DNA from: Paenibacillus protaetiae
Lineage (GTDB): Bacteria > Bacillota > Bacilli > Paenibacillales > Paenibacillaceae
Assembly (NCBI RefSeq): GCF_004135365.1
Contig: NZ_CP035492.1
Span: forward strand, 2,273,501 to 2,337,500
Length of the DNA: 64,000 bases
Direction: 5' to 3'
In this document: positions 54,448 to 64,000 of the stretch, piece after piece
How the letters are laid out: each line of letters opens with the position of its first letter
Position numbering within the stretch: position 1 is the stretch's first letter
The notes under the pieces: generated by a model
Seen by the model: the letters and a program-made list of their open reading frames with translations, nothing else
What the model was told of the DNA's origin: nothing
Databases searched by the model: none
Position numbers and translations under genes: made by a program

Positions 54448-55143
54448 TTACTCAGCCGTTACATTGCTGTTCAGCTTGTTTTTGAGCGCTTGCAGCTGCT
54501 CATCCACTTGCAATTGCTTTTGAACATCCGCTTGGCTGTAACCGCCGCTTACAGGTGCACCTTTGTACTGGTAAGGGGTGCGAAGAACATCGGCTTCCGC
54601 TTCAAGCTGAATAATTTTTTCTTCCATACGGCTGAAGCCCCGTGCAGCCGAGCTGCTATCAATCGTATGGTTTGAAGTGAGCGACGACATTTGTTTTTGC
54701 GCTTTAGCAATTTGAGCCCGTGAAGCCAGCTCATTACGCTTATTGCGCAGCTGATAAAACTCATCCTTCATCGCATGCAGCTGCTGCATCAAATCTTCCG
54801 CTTGCGCTTGCGCGCTTGCATGGAACTCCGTATACTCCGCCAATTTTTGGTCGAAATAAAGTTTCTCCTCCAGCAATTTGCGGGCCAGCTCTTCCTGCCC
54901 GGAGCGAAGCGCTGTTTCCGCCTTGGATTCACGGTCGGCTGCACTGCGGACTGCTTCCTCCAGACGTTGTTTCAGACGGCGTTCATTTGCCATTTGCTTC
55001 GCAACCGTTACCTCAGCCTGGTGGATTTCCAATTCCATATCACGCAAATATTGATTCAGCATCATTACCGGATCTTCGATTTTATCCAACAATTCATTAA
55101 CGCTTGCCTTTGTCATATCTTTCATTCTTTTGAAAATACCCAT
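54448..55143 (-). CDS. PspA/IM30 family protein (first copy)
   Basis: Membrane-associated coiled-coil protein of 231 aa in the PspA/LiaH family, which protects the membrane by assembling on it. Typical start [36 protein letters not shown] (split: MGIFKRMK, then NQYLRDM), followed by an almost unbroken helix to about residue 215. It sits 2 bases after the PspC gene, and is the third stress-effector gene of the locus. Confidence 0.9.
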   Translation of the reverse strand: MGIFKRMKDMTKASVNELLDKIEDPVMMLNQYLRDMELEIHQAEVTVAKQMANERRLKQRLEEAVRSAADRESKAETALRSGQEELARKLLEEKLYFDQKLAEYTEFHASAQAQAEDLMQQLHAMKDEFYQLRNKRNELASRAQIAKAQKQMSSLTSNHTIDSSSAARGFSRMEEKIIQLEAEADVLRTPYQYKGAPVSGGYSQADVQKQLQVDEQLQALKNKLNSNVTAE

Positions 55144-55145
55144 TT

Positions 55146-55640
55146 TTAAAACTCTCCCTTCTCGTATTTAGCCAATTTTGCTTTTAACTCTTCAATTTCT
55201 CTGCGGAGCGCCTTCTTCTCCAAATCGTCCATCATGTTGTCGAACTGATCGGAGCTGAATTGGCCCGCATCCTGCGGAGGGTTTTTATACGCGCCGCCGT
55301 AGCTGCGATGAGAACCGCTGCCGGAACCGCCGCCAAAGCTGCCGTTTCCGCCAAAGCCGCCGCCAAAGTTTTGCGGTCCGCCTTTACGAAAACCGCCATG
55401 TTGATGGCCGTAGCCGTCATAATAGTCATCGTAACCGCCTGGCCCAAAACCTGAATAAGGATCTTTTGGAATCACGATTCCGGCCAAGATATATACCAAA
55501 ATGAGAGCCCCGCTGCTAATCAAAGCCAGGACGATCATCAGAAGCCGCACCAGCGTAACATCTACATTCAACATATCCGATAAGCCGCCGCATATCCCGA
55601 AAAACATCTTTTTTCGGCGAGAACGATACAGTTTCCTCAA
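55146..55640 (-). CDS. PspC domain protein with Gly-rich linker
   Basis: A 164-aa protein. The PspC domain (residues 1-55) has [23 protein letters not shown] and one or two helices. A Gly/Tyr/Ser-rich linker (about 65-115) follows, and the C-terminus has a coiled coil ([17 protein letters not shown]). PspC proteins work with PspA in phage-shock systems. The start is TTG 55640, overlapping the previous gene's stop (TTGA) and well spaced from AAGGAAGG; another TTG at 55649 is too close. Confidence 0.85.
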   Translation of the reverse strand: MRKLYRSRRKKMFFGICGGLSDMLNVDVTLVRLLMIVLALISSGALILVYILAGIVIPKDPYSGFGPGGYDDYYDGYGHQHGGFRKGGPQNFGGGFGGNGSFGGGSGSGSHRSYGGAYKNPPQDAGQFSSDQFDNMMDDLEKKALRREIEELKAKLAKYEKGEF

Positions 55641-56320
55641 GATTTCCAACCTTCCTTCTCAAGCCTGCGCTTAAGCTGCTCCATTTCCCGCTCAATTGCC
55701 GATTGCACGGTATTGCCGAGCTCGGATATAAACTCCTGGCCCATTCGCCGTACATCACGCAAGCTTCTTGCTTCATGCTCCATATCGGTAATACGGTCAT
55801 CAATTTTTCTAAACATGGAGTTTGGCGCAGAGCCAAATTCGCCTTGATTGCCGTAGCGGGAGTTCAGACGCTGCTGAAGTCTGAGAGATTCCATGCGCGC
55901 TGCGTAAAATTCCCTTTTGTCATACACCATCTGGTATTCGCTGCGCATCTCGCGAAGCTGTTCCTCCAGCTCCAGCGTATCCTGCCTGCTTTGATCGTAC
56001 AGCTCGCGGTATTGATTTGCGCGTTCCTCGCTGCTTACTTTCTCTTGCAGCGCGATTCGAGCCATTTGCTCTTCACCGGCTTTTAGGGCTGTTACCGCTT
56101 GCTGCTCTCTTTTTTCCCGCTGCTGCTCCGCCTGCAGCCATTGCGCTTTCAGATACTGGCTATGTGTTGTGTATTGCTGGTACAGGCGTTCTGCTTGAAT
56201 AATTTCTTCCCTGGTCGACCATAAAAACTGATCAATCAGTTTTACCGGATCCTCTGCTTTTTCCAAACGTTCATTTAATGTGGCGACTGTTATATCGCGT
56301 ACACGCCGCATAATACTCAT
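55637..56320 (-). CDS. PspA/IM30 family protein (second copy)
   Basis: A 227-aa PspA-like protein (MSIMRRVRDITVATLNERLEKAED and QFLWSTREEI), mostly helical. It diverges from the other PspA-like protein in the operon, especially in the middle, so the two may form mixed or separate assemblies. AGGAGG precedes the ATG, and the end overlaps the PspC start. Confidence 0.88.
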   Translation of the reverse strand: MSIMRRVRDITVATLNERLEKAEDPVKLIDQFLWSTREEIIQAERLYQQYTTHSQYLKAQWLQAEQQREKREQQAVTALKAGEEQMARIALQEKVSSEERANQYRELYDQSRQDTLELEEQLREMRSEYQMVYDKREFYAARMESLRLQQRLNSRYGNQGEFGSAPNSMFRKIDDRITDMEHEARSLRDVRRMGQEFISELGNTVQSAIEREMEQLKRRLEKEGWKS

Positions 56321-56355
56321 ATACTGGCATCCTCCTATCCTATATAGTGGTCAGA

Positions 56356-56658
56356 TTAGCGCCCGCGCTTACCTCTAAACATCGATAAGCCCCAAACAAT
56401 CAGCCCGATGGCAACAAGCAGTGTAATAAGGCCCGACAGCTTTCCTAACAGAATAAAAGCGCCGATGACGACTAACACAACTGCAAGGCCTCTTCTGTTA
56501 TAGCGCCATGCGACAACCCCAAATGCGATAAATATAAATGGTACGAGGAACCCGATGATGCCGCGGATTATCCCACCAAGATGTATTCCTACAAAGTCCA
56601 AAAGGATAATGGCACCGATGATTACGAGTACTGTGCTAAGTAACTTTTTACTATTCAT
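56356..56658 (-). CDS. LiaI-like membrane protein
   Basis: A 100-aa membrane protein with four hydrophobic helices and Gly-rich, short loops, resembling the LiaI/LiaF N-terminal region. In Bacillus LiaI anchors LiaH (a PspA protein) at the membrane. It is first in the operon. The ATG at 56658 has AGGCGGTG upstream; a TTG six bases earlier is possible. Confidence 0.7.
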   Translation of the reverse strand: MNSKKLLSTVLVIIGAIILLDFVGIHLGGIIRGIIGFLVPFIFIAFGVVAWRYNRRGLAVVLVVIGAFILLGKLSGLITLLVAIGLIVWGLSMFRGKRGR

Positions 56659-56910
56659 TCTCAATGTTCACCGCCTTTCGTATTTAGAGATACTTATGTG
56701 CACCAGATTTCGGTTATTGCTAACCTTTTGCTTATGTTCTTATTTTAGTGCGAATACCGTTTTTTCAAAACGGACCTACGGCGGTTTCTGAACTAGACCT
56801 AAGTCGGGGCACCTCCGGACTTCAAGATGGAGCGGCAAAAGCATGCTTCGGTACCCTCGCTGCATCAGCCGGCTCTTCGAGAGGCTTGTGTTCCCTGGCC
56901 TGTAAAAAAC

Positions 56911-56954
56911 AAATAAGACTTTTACCTAATTTGCATTAAGTAAAAGTCTTATTT
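56911..56954 (-). terminator. Terminator of the AhpD-like gene
   Basis: Arms 56911-56925 and 56940-56954 form a 15-bp perfect stem with a 14-base loop, followed by TTGTTTTTT on the minus strand. Confidence 0.85.
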
Positions 56955-57059
56955 AAGCCATATGCCGATGGGGCGTCCTGAACCCCAAACCTTCCTTCAC
57001 GATTGTGAGGTACGCACATCCGCTATCTGCTATCCGTTATCCGGGAGTATGCAGGATCT

Positions 57060-57098
57060 CAATGAAAACTGTCAATGAAAGCTGTCAATAAAAATGGT
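57060..57098. repeat. 13-base tandem repeat, three copies
   Basis: CAATGAAAACTGT, CAATGAAAGCTGT and CAATAAAAATGGT follow each other directly after the AhpD-like gene. They probably arose by slippage. No function is evident. Confidence 0.6.
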
Positions 57099-57118
57099 CA
57101 TCGCTTAATCTTGTTGCG

Positions 57119-57562
57119 TTACTTCTGTCCAGGAAACATTCCCGTTGAGATAGCAATTCGATTCCACGCATTGATAGTATTGATCGCCATAATGATCGCC
57201 ATATATTCCGCTTCATCCACATGAGCCCGAACCCGTTCGTAAAGTTCTTGCGGGACGCCTTGCTCGGAAATCCGGGTCACTGCTTCCGTAAGCTCGAGTA
57301 CCGCTCGTTCTTTGTCGGAATAGAAAGGCGCTTCGCGCCAGGCATTCAACAAATAAATCCGCTGTTCCGTCTCGCCCATTTCACGCGCTGCTTGCGTGTG
57401 CATATTGATGCAAAACGCACATCCGTTAATTTGTGAGGCTCTGATCTTAATGAGTTCATTGAGCTTTGCGTCCAATCCGCTCGTCTGGATAAAACCTTCC
57501 AGCTTCAGCATCGTTTGCAGAGCGCCAGGACTTGCCTCAACATAATTGAATCTTGTTTCCAT
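57119..57562 (-). CDS. AhpD-like (carboxymuconolactone decarboxylase family) protein
   Basis: A 147-aa protein of the AhpD/CMD superfamily. The CxxC redox motif CAFCINMHTQAAREMG has the typical E/H/C pattern (Cys, Cys, His), suggesting a peroxidase or disulfide reductase. The start ATG 57562 has GGAGGAG. It is divergent from an Rrf2 regulator gene and an 11-bp inverted repeat lies between them, so the regulator probably controls it. Confidence 0.82.
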   Translation of the reverse strand: METRFNYVEASPGALQTMLKLEGFIQTSGLDAKLNELIKIRASQINGCAFCINMHTQAAREMGETEQRIYLLNAWREAPFYSDKERAVLELTEAVTRISEQGVPQELYERVRAHVDEAEYMAIIMAINTINAWNRIAISTGMFPGQK

Positions 57563-57604
57563 CGTAATCTCCTCCGTAAATAGATAATTTGCCTTGCGAA
57601 TATA

Positions 57605-57645
57605 ATTGTAGACAATGTTTATCGACGATTTGTGTTGTCTACAAT
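57605..57645. promoter_or_regulatory. Putative Rrf2 operator, divergent promoter region
   Basis: ATTGTAGACAA (57605-57615) and its exact complement TTGTCTACAAT (57635-57645), 19 bases apart, lie 43 bases from the AhpD-like start. One arm overlaps AATTATATT, a possible -10. Confidence 0.65.
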
Positions 57646-57788
57646 ATAAACCTTTCATTCGAGGTTGTCAACCGACAATCCAGCGCAATTTTGCTTGATA
57701 AATCCTCCAATCCCCTCGTTTGACAAGGATTATAAATCCACCTAAGATGTTTAATATCAGCCTCTACGGCTAGAAAGCAGGTGTTTGC

Positions 57789-58286
57789 ATGCAGTATAGT
57801 ATCGGTGTTGAATATGCACTGCATTGCTTAGTATATTTGATCGATATTCCGCCCGATGCTGCCATCGGTATCAAAGAGCTTTCCACCTTTCAAGGCATTT
57901 CGGAAACCTATCTGTCGAAGGTTTTTGGCAAATTGACAAAAGCCGGTATCGTCAGTTCTGTCCCAGGAGTTAAAGGCGGTTATAAACTGGCCAAGCCTCC
58001 TGCGGATATTTCCTTCTGGGATGTCGTGGAAGCCGTTGAAGGTGTGGCTCCTATCTTCCAATGTAAAAATATTAAAAATAACAGCTGTCTCTGCCAGGAC
58101 GAACAGTTCGCGGCAACCACCCGAGCTACACCATGCGTCATCAACCTGGCAATGCTTGAGGCGGAGGAAAGCATGCGTAATACGTTGCGCAGCAAGTCCT
58201 TGAATTGGTTGAACGAAGAGCTCAATCGCGTATTACCACCCAAAGCGCGCCAAGAAACACGCGAATTTTTCGCCGGCGGCAATTAA
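57789..58286 (+). CDS. Rrf2 family transcriptional regulator
   Basis: A 165-aa regulator. The winged HTH (IKELSTFQGISETYLSKVFGKLTKAG, with the wing GVKGGYKLAKP) matches Rrf2. Cys residues in FQCKNIKNNSCLCQDEQ and one later (TPCV) could bind an Fe-S cluster or sense oxidants. It is divergent from the AhpD-like gene, hinting at redox control. The ATG follows AGGTG. Confidence 0.88.
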   Translation: MQYSIGVEYALHCLVYLIDIPPDAAIGIKELSTFQGISETYLSKVFGKLTKAGIVSSVPGVKGGYKLAKPPADISFWDVVEAVEGVAPIFQCKNIKNNSCLCQDEQFAATTRATPCVINLAMLEAEESMRNTLRSKSLNWLNEELNRVLPPKARQETREFFAGGN

Positions 58287-58372
58287 AGACGGTTTTAGAC
58301 CATAATCTCTGAACTCCTCAGCCAACTGCAGCCTAAGCCTATGTATCTGGTGGGATCGCTTTATGATCCAAA

Positions 58373-58430
58373 AGCAACTTAAACAGCCTTAGCTCGATAT
58401 TTCATGAGAGCTAAGGCTGTTTAAGTTGCT
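58373..58430. terminator. 23-bp perfect hairpin after the Rrf2 gene
   Basis: Arms 58373-58395 and 58408-58430 are perfectly complementary with a 12-base loop, between converging genes. T-rich sequence follows on plus (CTTCTTC). A terminator is likely. Confidence 0.7.
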
Positions 58431-58511
58431 CTTCTTCAGTTACATTCTTAAGCTATTTCGTAAATATTGCTGCTATCAACTATAAAGAAAATAACCGTCT
58501 TGTGGAAACGG

Positions 58512-59084
58512 TTAATTGTGCTTGTTATTTGTAGTTAGCTTATATACCCCTGCTTCGCCAAGGAAATCTTCTCTTGTCAAACCCTTTTCTCCCAGCAAAA
58601 TACGATAATTCGTTATCGTACCGTCATGTGAGATAATAAACACTTTTTTATATTTATCGCCTATCCAATCCAATAACTTTTTAGCGTACTCTTCAAACAG
58701 ACTCTGCTCAATCCTGTTAATTCCTTCACTCCAACAATCCAACTCCAGTTCGAGCGTTTCTAAGTTCTTATAAAAATTTGCAAGCTCAGTCTTTGAATAG
58801 ATATTGTCACATAGCAAACCGGGGAGTTCGGGATTTTGAGGGAACATTCTCGGACCGACAAGCGGCGTAACGATAAAGTTCAAATCATCCTTCAACATGA
58901 TTGCGGTCTCAATTGTCCGCTTCGTTGGACTAACCAGCACCAAGTCGTCTGAAGACAGTTGGTCTCGCAAACGAGTAACCTGAATTTTCCCGTATTCCGT
59001 CAGTCCAGGGTGTATGGTATTTAAGCGATTTGGATAATCGTTGAGAAGTTCTCCATGACCGTGCCGAATAAAAATGATTTCCAT
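58512..59084 (-). CDS. Histidine phosphatase family protein
   Basis: Phosphoglycerate-mutase-like phosphatase of 190 aa. The catalytic RHGHGE (residues 7-12) and the later His in FIISHDGTI are present, with SPTKRTIETA. It is more AT-rich than its neighbours. AAGGAG lies before the ATG. The substrate is unknown. Confidence 0.85.
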   Translation of the reverse strand: MEIIFIRHGHGELLNDYPNRLNTIHPGLTEYGKIQVTRLRDQLSSDDLVLVSPTKRTIETAIMLKDDLNFIVTPLVGPRMFPQNPELPGLLCDNIYSKTELANFYKNLETLELELDCWSEGINRIEQSLFEEYAKKLLDWIGDKYKKVFIISHDGTITNYRILLGEKGLTREDFLGEAGVYKLTTNNKHN

Positions 59085-59402
59085 CGCAATAACTCCTTAA
59101 AATCAAGATAAAAACAAAATTCCACAGAAATATTACATTATCCTCCATTTATCTTATCAACATGCAGTTGGCTATATACTTCCTAGCTAAGCCGCGGAAG
59201 CTGCCCATCCGCTTTAGAATTTTGAACCCTGTACAAAAGAACGGAATAAAGAGGAGCAAAGGTTTGCACCTGCATAAAGCCGGCCTATCCAACAGCAGGC
59301 TGACGGCAATCGAGGAAGAAACGAATTCAGAGGAGATGGATAAAAATAAAAAACAGATTGGCAAAGTTACTTTCAAGTAACTTTGCCAATCTGTTTTTTT
59401 GA
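59085..59402. other. Intergenic region between histidine phosphatase gene and tRNA cluster
   Basis: Contains only the tRNA-cluster terminator and no convincing gene. A 72-codon plus frame runs through the terminator hairpin and is rejected. Confidence 0.6.
59348..59400 (-). terminator. Terminator of the tRNA operon
   Basis: A 25-bp stem (59348-59372 and 59375-59400) around a tiny loop, flanked by A and T runs, follows the last tRNA. Confidence 0.9.
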
Positions 59403-59481
59403 TGCCGGTGAGAGGACTCGAACCTCCACGGTTTCCCTCACGATTTTGAGTCGCGCGCGTCTGCCATTCCGCCACACCGGC
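59403..59481 (-). tRNA. tRNA-Leu (CAA)
   Basis: Cloverleaf with anticodon loop CTCAAAA (CAA) and a long variable arm, 79 nt. CCA is not encoded. Confidence 0.9.
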
Positions 59482-59491
59482 TTATGAAACA

Positions 59492-59568
59492 TGGCGTGCC
59501 CTAAGAGATTCGAACTCCTGACCTTTTGATTCGTAGTCAAACGCTCTATCCAGCTGAGCTAAGGGCAC
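59492..59568 (-). tRNA. tRNA-Arg (ACG)
   Basis: Anticodon loop CTACGAA; acceptor GTGCCCT/AGGGCAC, discriminator G and encoded CCA. Confidence 0.93.
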
Positions 59569-59583
59569 ATATAAAGATTGTAA

Positions 59584-59657
59584 TGGAGGCGCCACCCAGA
59601 TTCGAACTGGGGGTAAAGCTTTTGCAGAGCTTTGCCTTACCGCTTGGCTATGGCGCC
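59584..59657 (-). tRNA. tRNA-Cys (GCA)
   Basis: Anticodon loop CTGCAAA, discriminator T, encoded CCA. Confidence 0.93.
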
Positions 59658-59666
59658 AGATTAAGA

Positions 59667-59741
59667 TGGAGCGGACGACGAGATTCGAACTCGCGACCCT
59701 CGCCTTGGCAAGGCGATGCTCTACCACTGAGCCACGTCCGC
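59667..59741 (-). tRNA. tRNA-Gly (GCC)
   Basis: Anticodon loop TTGCCAA, encoded CCA. Confidence 0.93.
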
Positions 59742-59744
59742 AAA

Positions 59745-59819
59745 TGGCTGGGGATCAAGGATTCGAACCTTGGAGTGACGGAGTCAAAGTCCGTTGCCTT
59801 ACCGCTTGGCTAATCCCCA
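59745..59819 (-). tRNA. tRNA-Gln (TTG)
   Basis: Anticodon loop CTTTGAC, encoded CCA. Confidence 0.93.
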
Positions 59820-59847
59820 ACGTCGTTGAATGGTTTTAGAGTATTAA

Positions 59848-59924
59848 TGGGGCGATCGATGGGACTTGAACCCACGAATGCCGGAGCCACAATCCGGTGC
59901 GTTAACCCCTTCGCCACGACCGCC
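59848..59924 (-). tRNA. tRNA-His (GTG)
   Basis: Anticodon loop TTGTGGC, with the extra G-1 pairing C73 and encoded CCA. Confidence 0.93.
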
Positions 59925-59952
59925 ATGTTACTCAAAGCTATTCAATATTTTC

Positions 59953-60026
59953 TGGCAGGGGCAGCAGGAATTGAACCCACACCAACGGTTTTGGAGACCG
60001 TTGTTCTACCTTTAAACTATGCCCCT
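59953..60026 (-). tRNA. tRNA-Trp (CCA)
   Basis: Anticodon loop CTCCAAA, discriminator G, encoded CCA. Confidence 0.93.
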
Positions 60027-60033
60027 ATATAAC

Positions 60034-60118
60034 TGGTGGAGGATGATGGATTCGAACCACCGAACTCAGAGAGAGCAGATTTACAGTCTGCCGTGTTTAG
60101 CCACTTCACTAATCCTCC
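60034..60118 (-). tRNA. tRNA-Tyr (GTA)
   Basis: Anticodon loop CTGTAAA with a long variable arm and encoded CCA. Confidence 0.93.
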
Positions 60119-60121
60119 ACG

Positions 60122-60197
<76 letters not shown>

Positions 60198-60214
60198 ATA
60201 TTTATTTATAAAAG

Positions 60215-60287
<73 letters not shown>

Positions 60288-60300
60288 TTATGTGTTATAA

Positions 60301-60377
60301 TGGCGGAGCTGACGGGATTCGAACCCGCGGTCTCCTGCGTGACAGGCAGGCATGTTAGGCCTCTACACCACAGCTCC
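60301..60377 (-). tRNA. tRNA-Asp (GTC)
   Basis: Anticodon loop CTGTCAC, encoded CCA. Confidence 0.93.
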
Positions 60378-60412
60378 ACATCATATTCTCGGATCATTCC
60401 GAAGGTAAAGTT

Positions 60413-60489
<77 letters not shown>

Positions 60490-60498
60490 TCAGTTAAA

Positions 60499-60574
60499 TG
60501 GTGGAGGGTGAGGGGATCGAACCCCCGACCCTCTGCTTGTAAGGCAGATGCTCTCCCAGCTGAGCTAACCCTCC
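60499..60574 (-). tRNA. tRNA-Val (TAC)
   Basis: Anticodon loop CTTACAA, encoded CCA. Confidence 0.93.
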
Positions 60575-60594
60575 ACGTCATAGGCGACTTTCAT

Positions 60595-60623
60595 AATATA
60601 TCATATATCTGGTCGCTTTGCAA
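60595..60623 (-). promoter_or_regulatory. Internal sigma-A promoter within the tRNA cluster
   Basis: On the minus strand TTGCAA (60623-60618), a 17-base spacer and TATATT (60600-60595) lie in the only long gap of the cluster, 20 bases before tRNA-Val. An A-rich stretch precedes the -35. Confidence 0.65.
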
Positions 60624-60643
60624 CACTTTTTTTAAAAAACCTT

Positions 60644-60718
60644 TGGTGACCCGTAGGGGATTCGAACCCCTGTTACCTCCGTGAAAGGGAGGTGTCTTAA
60701 CCCCTTGACCAACGGGCC
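60644..60718 (-). tRNA. tRNA-Glu (TTC)
   Basis: Anticodon loop CTTTCAC, encoded CCA. Confidence 0.93.
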
Positions 60719-60721
60719 TTA

Positions 60722-60812
60722 TGGCAGAGAGGAAGGGATTCGAACCCTCGAGACCCGGTTAGAGCCTACACGATTTCCAATCGTGCTCCTTCGACCACTC
60801 GGACACCTCTCT
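60722..60812 (-). tRNA. tRNA-Ser (GGA)
   Basis: Anticodon loop TTGGAAA with a long variable arm; discriminator G, encoded CCA. Confidence 0.93.
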
Positions 60813-60815
60813 ATA

Positions 60816-60891
60816 TGGCTCCCCGAACAGGACTCGAACCTGTGACAACTCGATTAACAGTCGAGTGCTCTACCAACTGAGCTATCAGGGA
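60816..60891 (-). tRNA. tRNA-Asn (GTT)
   Basis: Anticodon loop CTGTTAA, discriminator G, encoded CCA. It is the first tRNA after 23S rRNA. Confidence 0.93.
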
Positions 60892-60965
60892 ACATTTCAA
60901 ACCAAGGTTTTGCGCCTTGAAAACTGGATGCGAAAGGTGATGCAATGAATCTTTAGCTTGATTTA

Positions 60966-63896
<2,931 letters not shown>

Positions 63897-64000
63897 TTGC
63901 ATTTTTCCGAAGGAAAAGTGCATTGTTTGCGTTTTTCGTTCGAAAAGACGCTTCCGAAGAAGTTCTTCATCTATGAAAGACGCGATTTATTACAGCTAAA
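63897..64000 (-). other. Part of rRNA spacer upstream of 23S
   Basis: The 104 visible bases contain hairpin arms (TGCATTTTTCC/GGAAAAGTGCA) like the processing stalk of 23S, and no tRNA. A 16S gene is expected beyond the window edge. Confidence 0.6.

Larger units (their letters stand above)
56665..57118. other. Intergenic region between LiaI-like and AhpD-like genes
   Basis: Contains the promoter region of the stress operon, the terminator of the AhpD-like gene (56911-56954) and a 13-base triplicated repeat (57060-57098). No gene is seen. A TTGAAA followed 15 bases later by TAAAAT, near 56750-56775 on the minus strand, could be a promoter. Confidence 0.4.

Noticed and set aside
59162..59380. 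72-codon plus frame before the tRNA cluster
   Set aside because: No ribosome site; its 3' end is the tRNA-operon terminator hairpin.

Overview
The window looks like a chromosomal piece of a spore-forming, moderately GC-rich Firmicute, most likely Paenibacillus or a close relative. Support comes from spore genes (sspI with a sigma-G type promoter, ylbJ, yunB), Bacillus-style gene neighbourhoods (ccpN-yqfL; lytH, lipA, yutD and yunB together; a TrmH-type methyltransferase beside sspI), many LplB/LplC-type sugar transporters, a 23S gene followed by a Bacillus-type tRNA string, and a lasso peptide precursor closely resembling paeninodin. The species is inferred, not proven.

Layout. 1-4167 (minus): exopolysaccharide genes (chain-length regulator, tyrosine kinase, GalU, priming sugar transferase, GDP-fucose synthase cut by the window edge). 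4523-8116 (plus): VanZ-like protein, then gluconeogenic control and catalysis (ccpN, yqfL, glpX) and ndk. 8268-11534: glycerol-3-phosphate type ABC importer (two permeases and binding lipoprotein, no ATPase). 11620-13318: an AT-rich, multiply frameshifted beta-helix gene. 13621-19392: a lasso peptide cluster (cyclase, precursor, HprK-like kinase, ABC exporter, CheR-like methyltransferase) without a recognisable RRE protein or leader peptidase. 19527-36034: housekeeping and spore genes (pepF, yycC, globin, ylbJ, nadK, yutD, lipA, frameshifted lytH, yunB, oxidoreductase, deaminase, FAH protein, M23 peptidase, Nudix). 36167-39698: an LplABC-like importer. 40402-42266: rRNA methyltransferase, KtrA, SspI. 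42313-46907: a LacI-controlled sugar operon (regulator, two Gfo/Idh/MocA oxidoreductases, ThuA, broken acetyltransferase). 47080-52561: TM2 protein, prfC, zwf, YwmB-like, Sm-like protein. 52626-56658: an envelope-stress locus joining LiaI-, PspA-, PspC- and LiaSR-type genes. 57119-59084: AhpD-like protein, Rrf2 regulator, histidine phosphatase. 59403-63896 (minus): sixteen tRNAs and one 23S rRNA, with no 5S between them.

The most interesting locus is the lasso cluster. Its 43-residue precursor predicts a Ser1-Asp9 ring and ends in Ser, matching the paeninodin type in which an HprK-like kinase phosphorylates the C-terminal Ser. It adds a CheR-like methyltransferase and lacks the usual B1/B2 proteins. 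Other points worth checking are a probable AUC start codon in ccpN, single-event frameshifts in lytH and a GNAT gene, an ART-like orphan secreted protein, an internal tRNA-cluster promoter, and the missing 5S gene.
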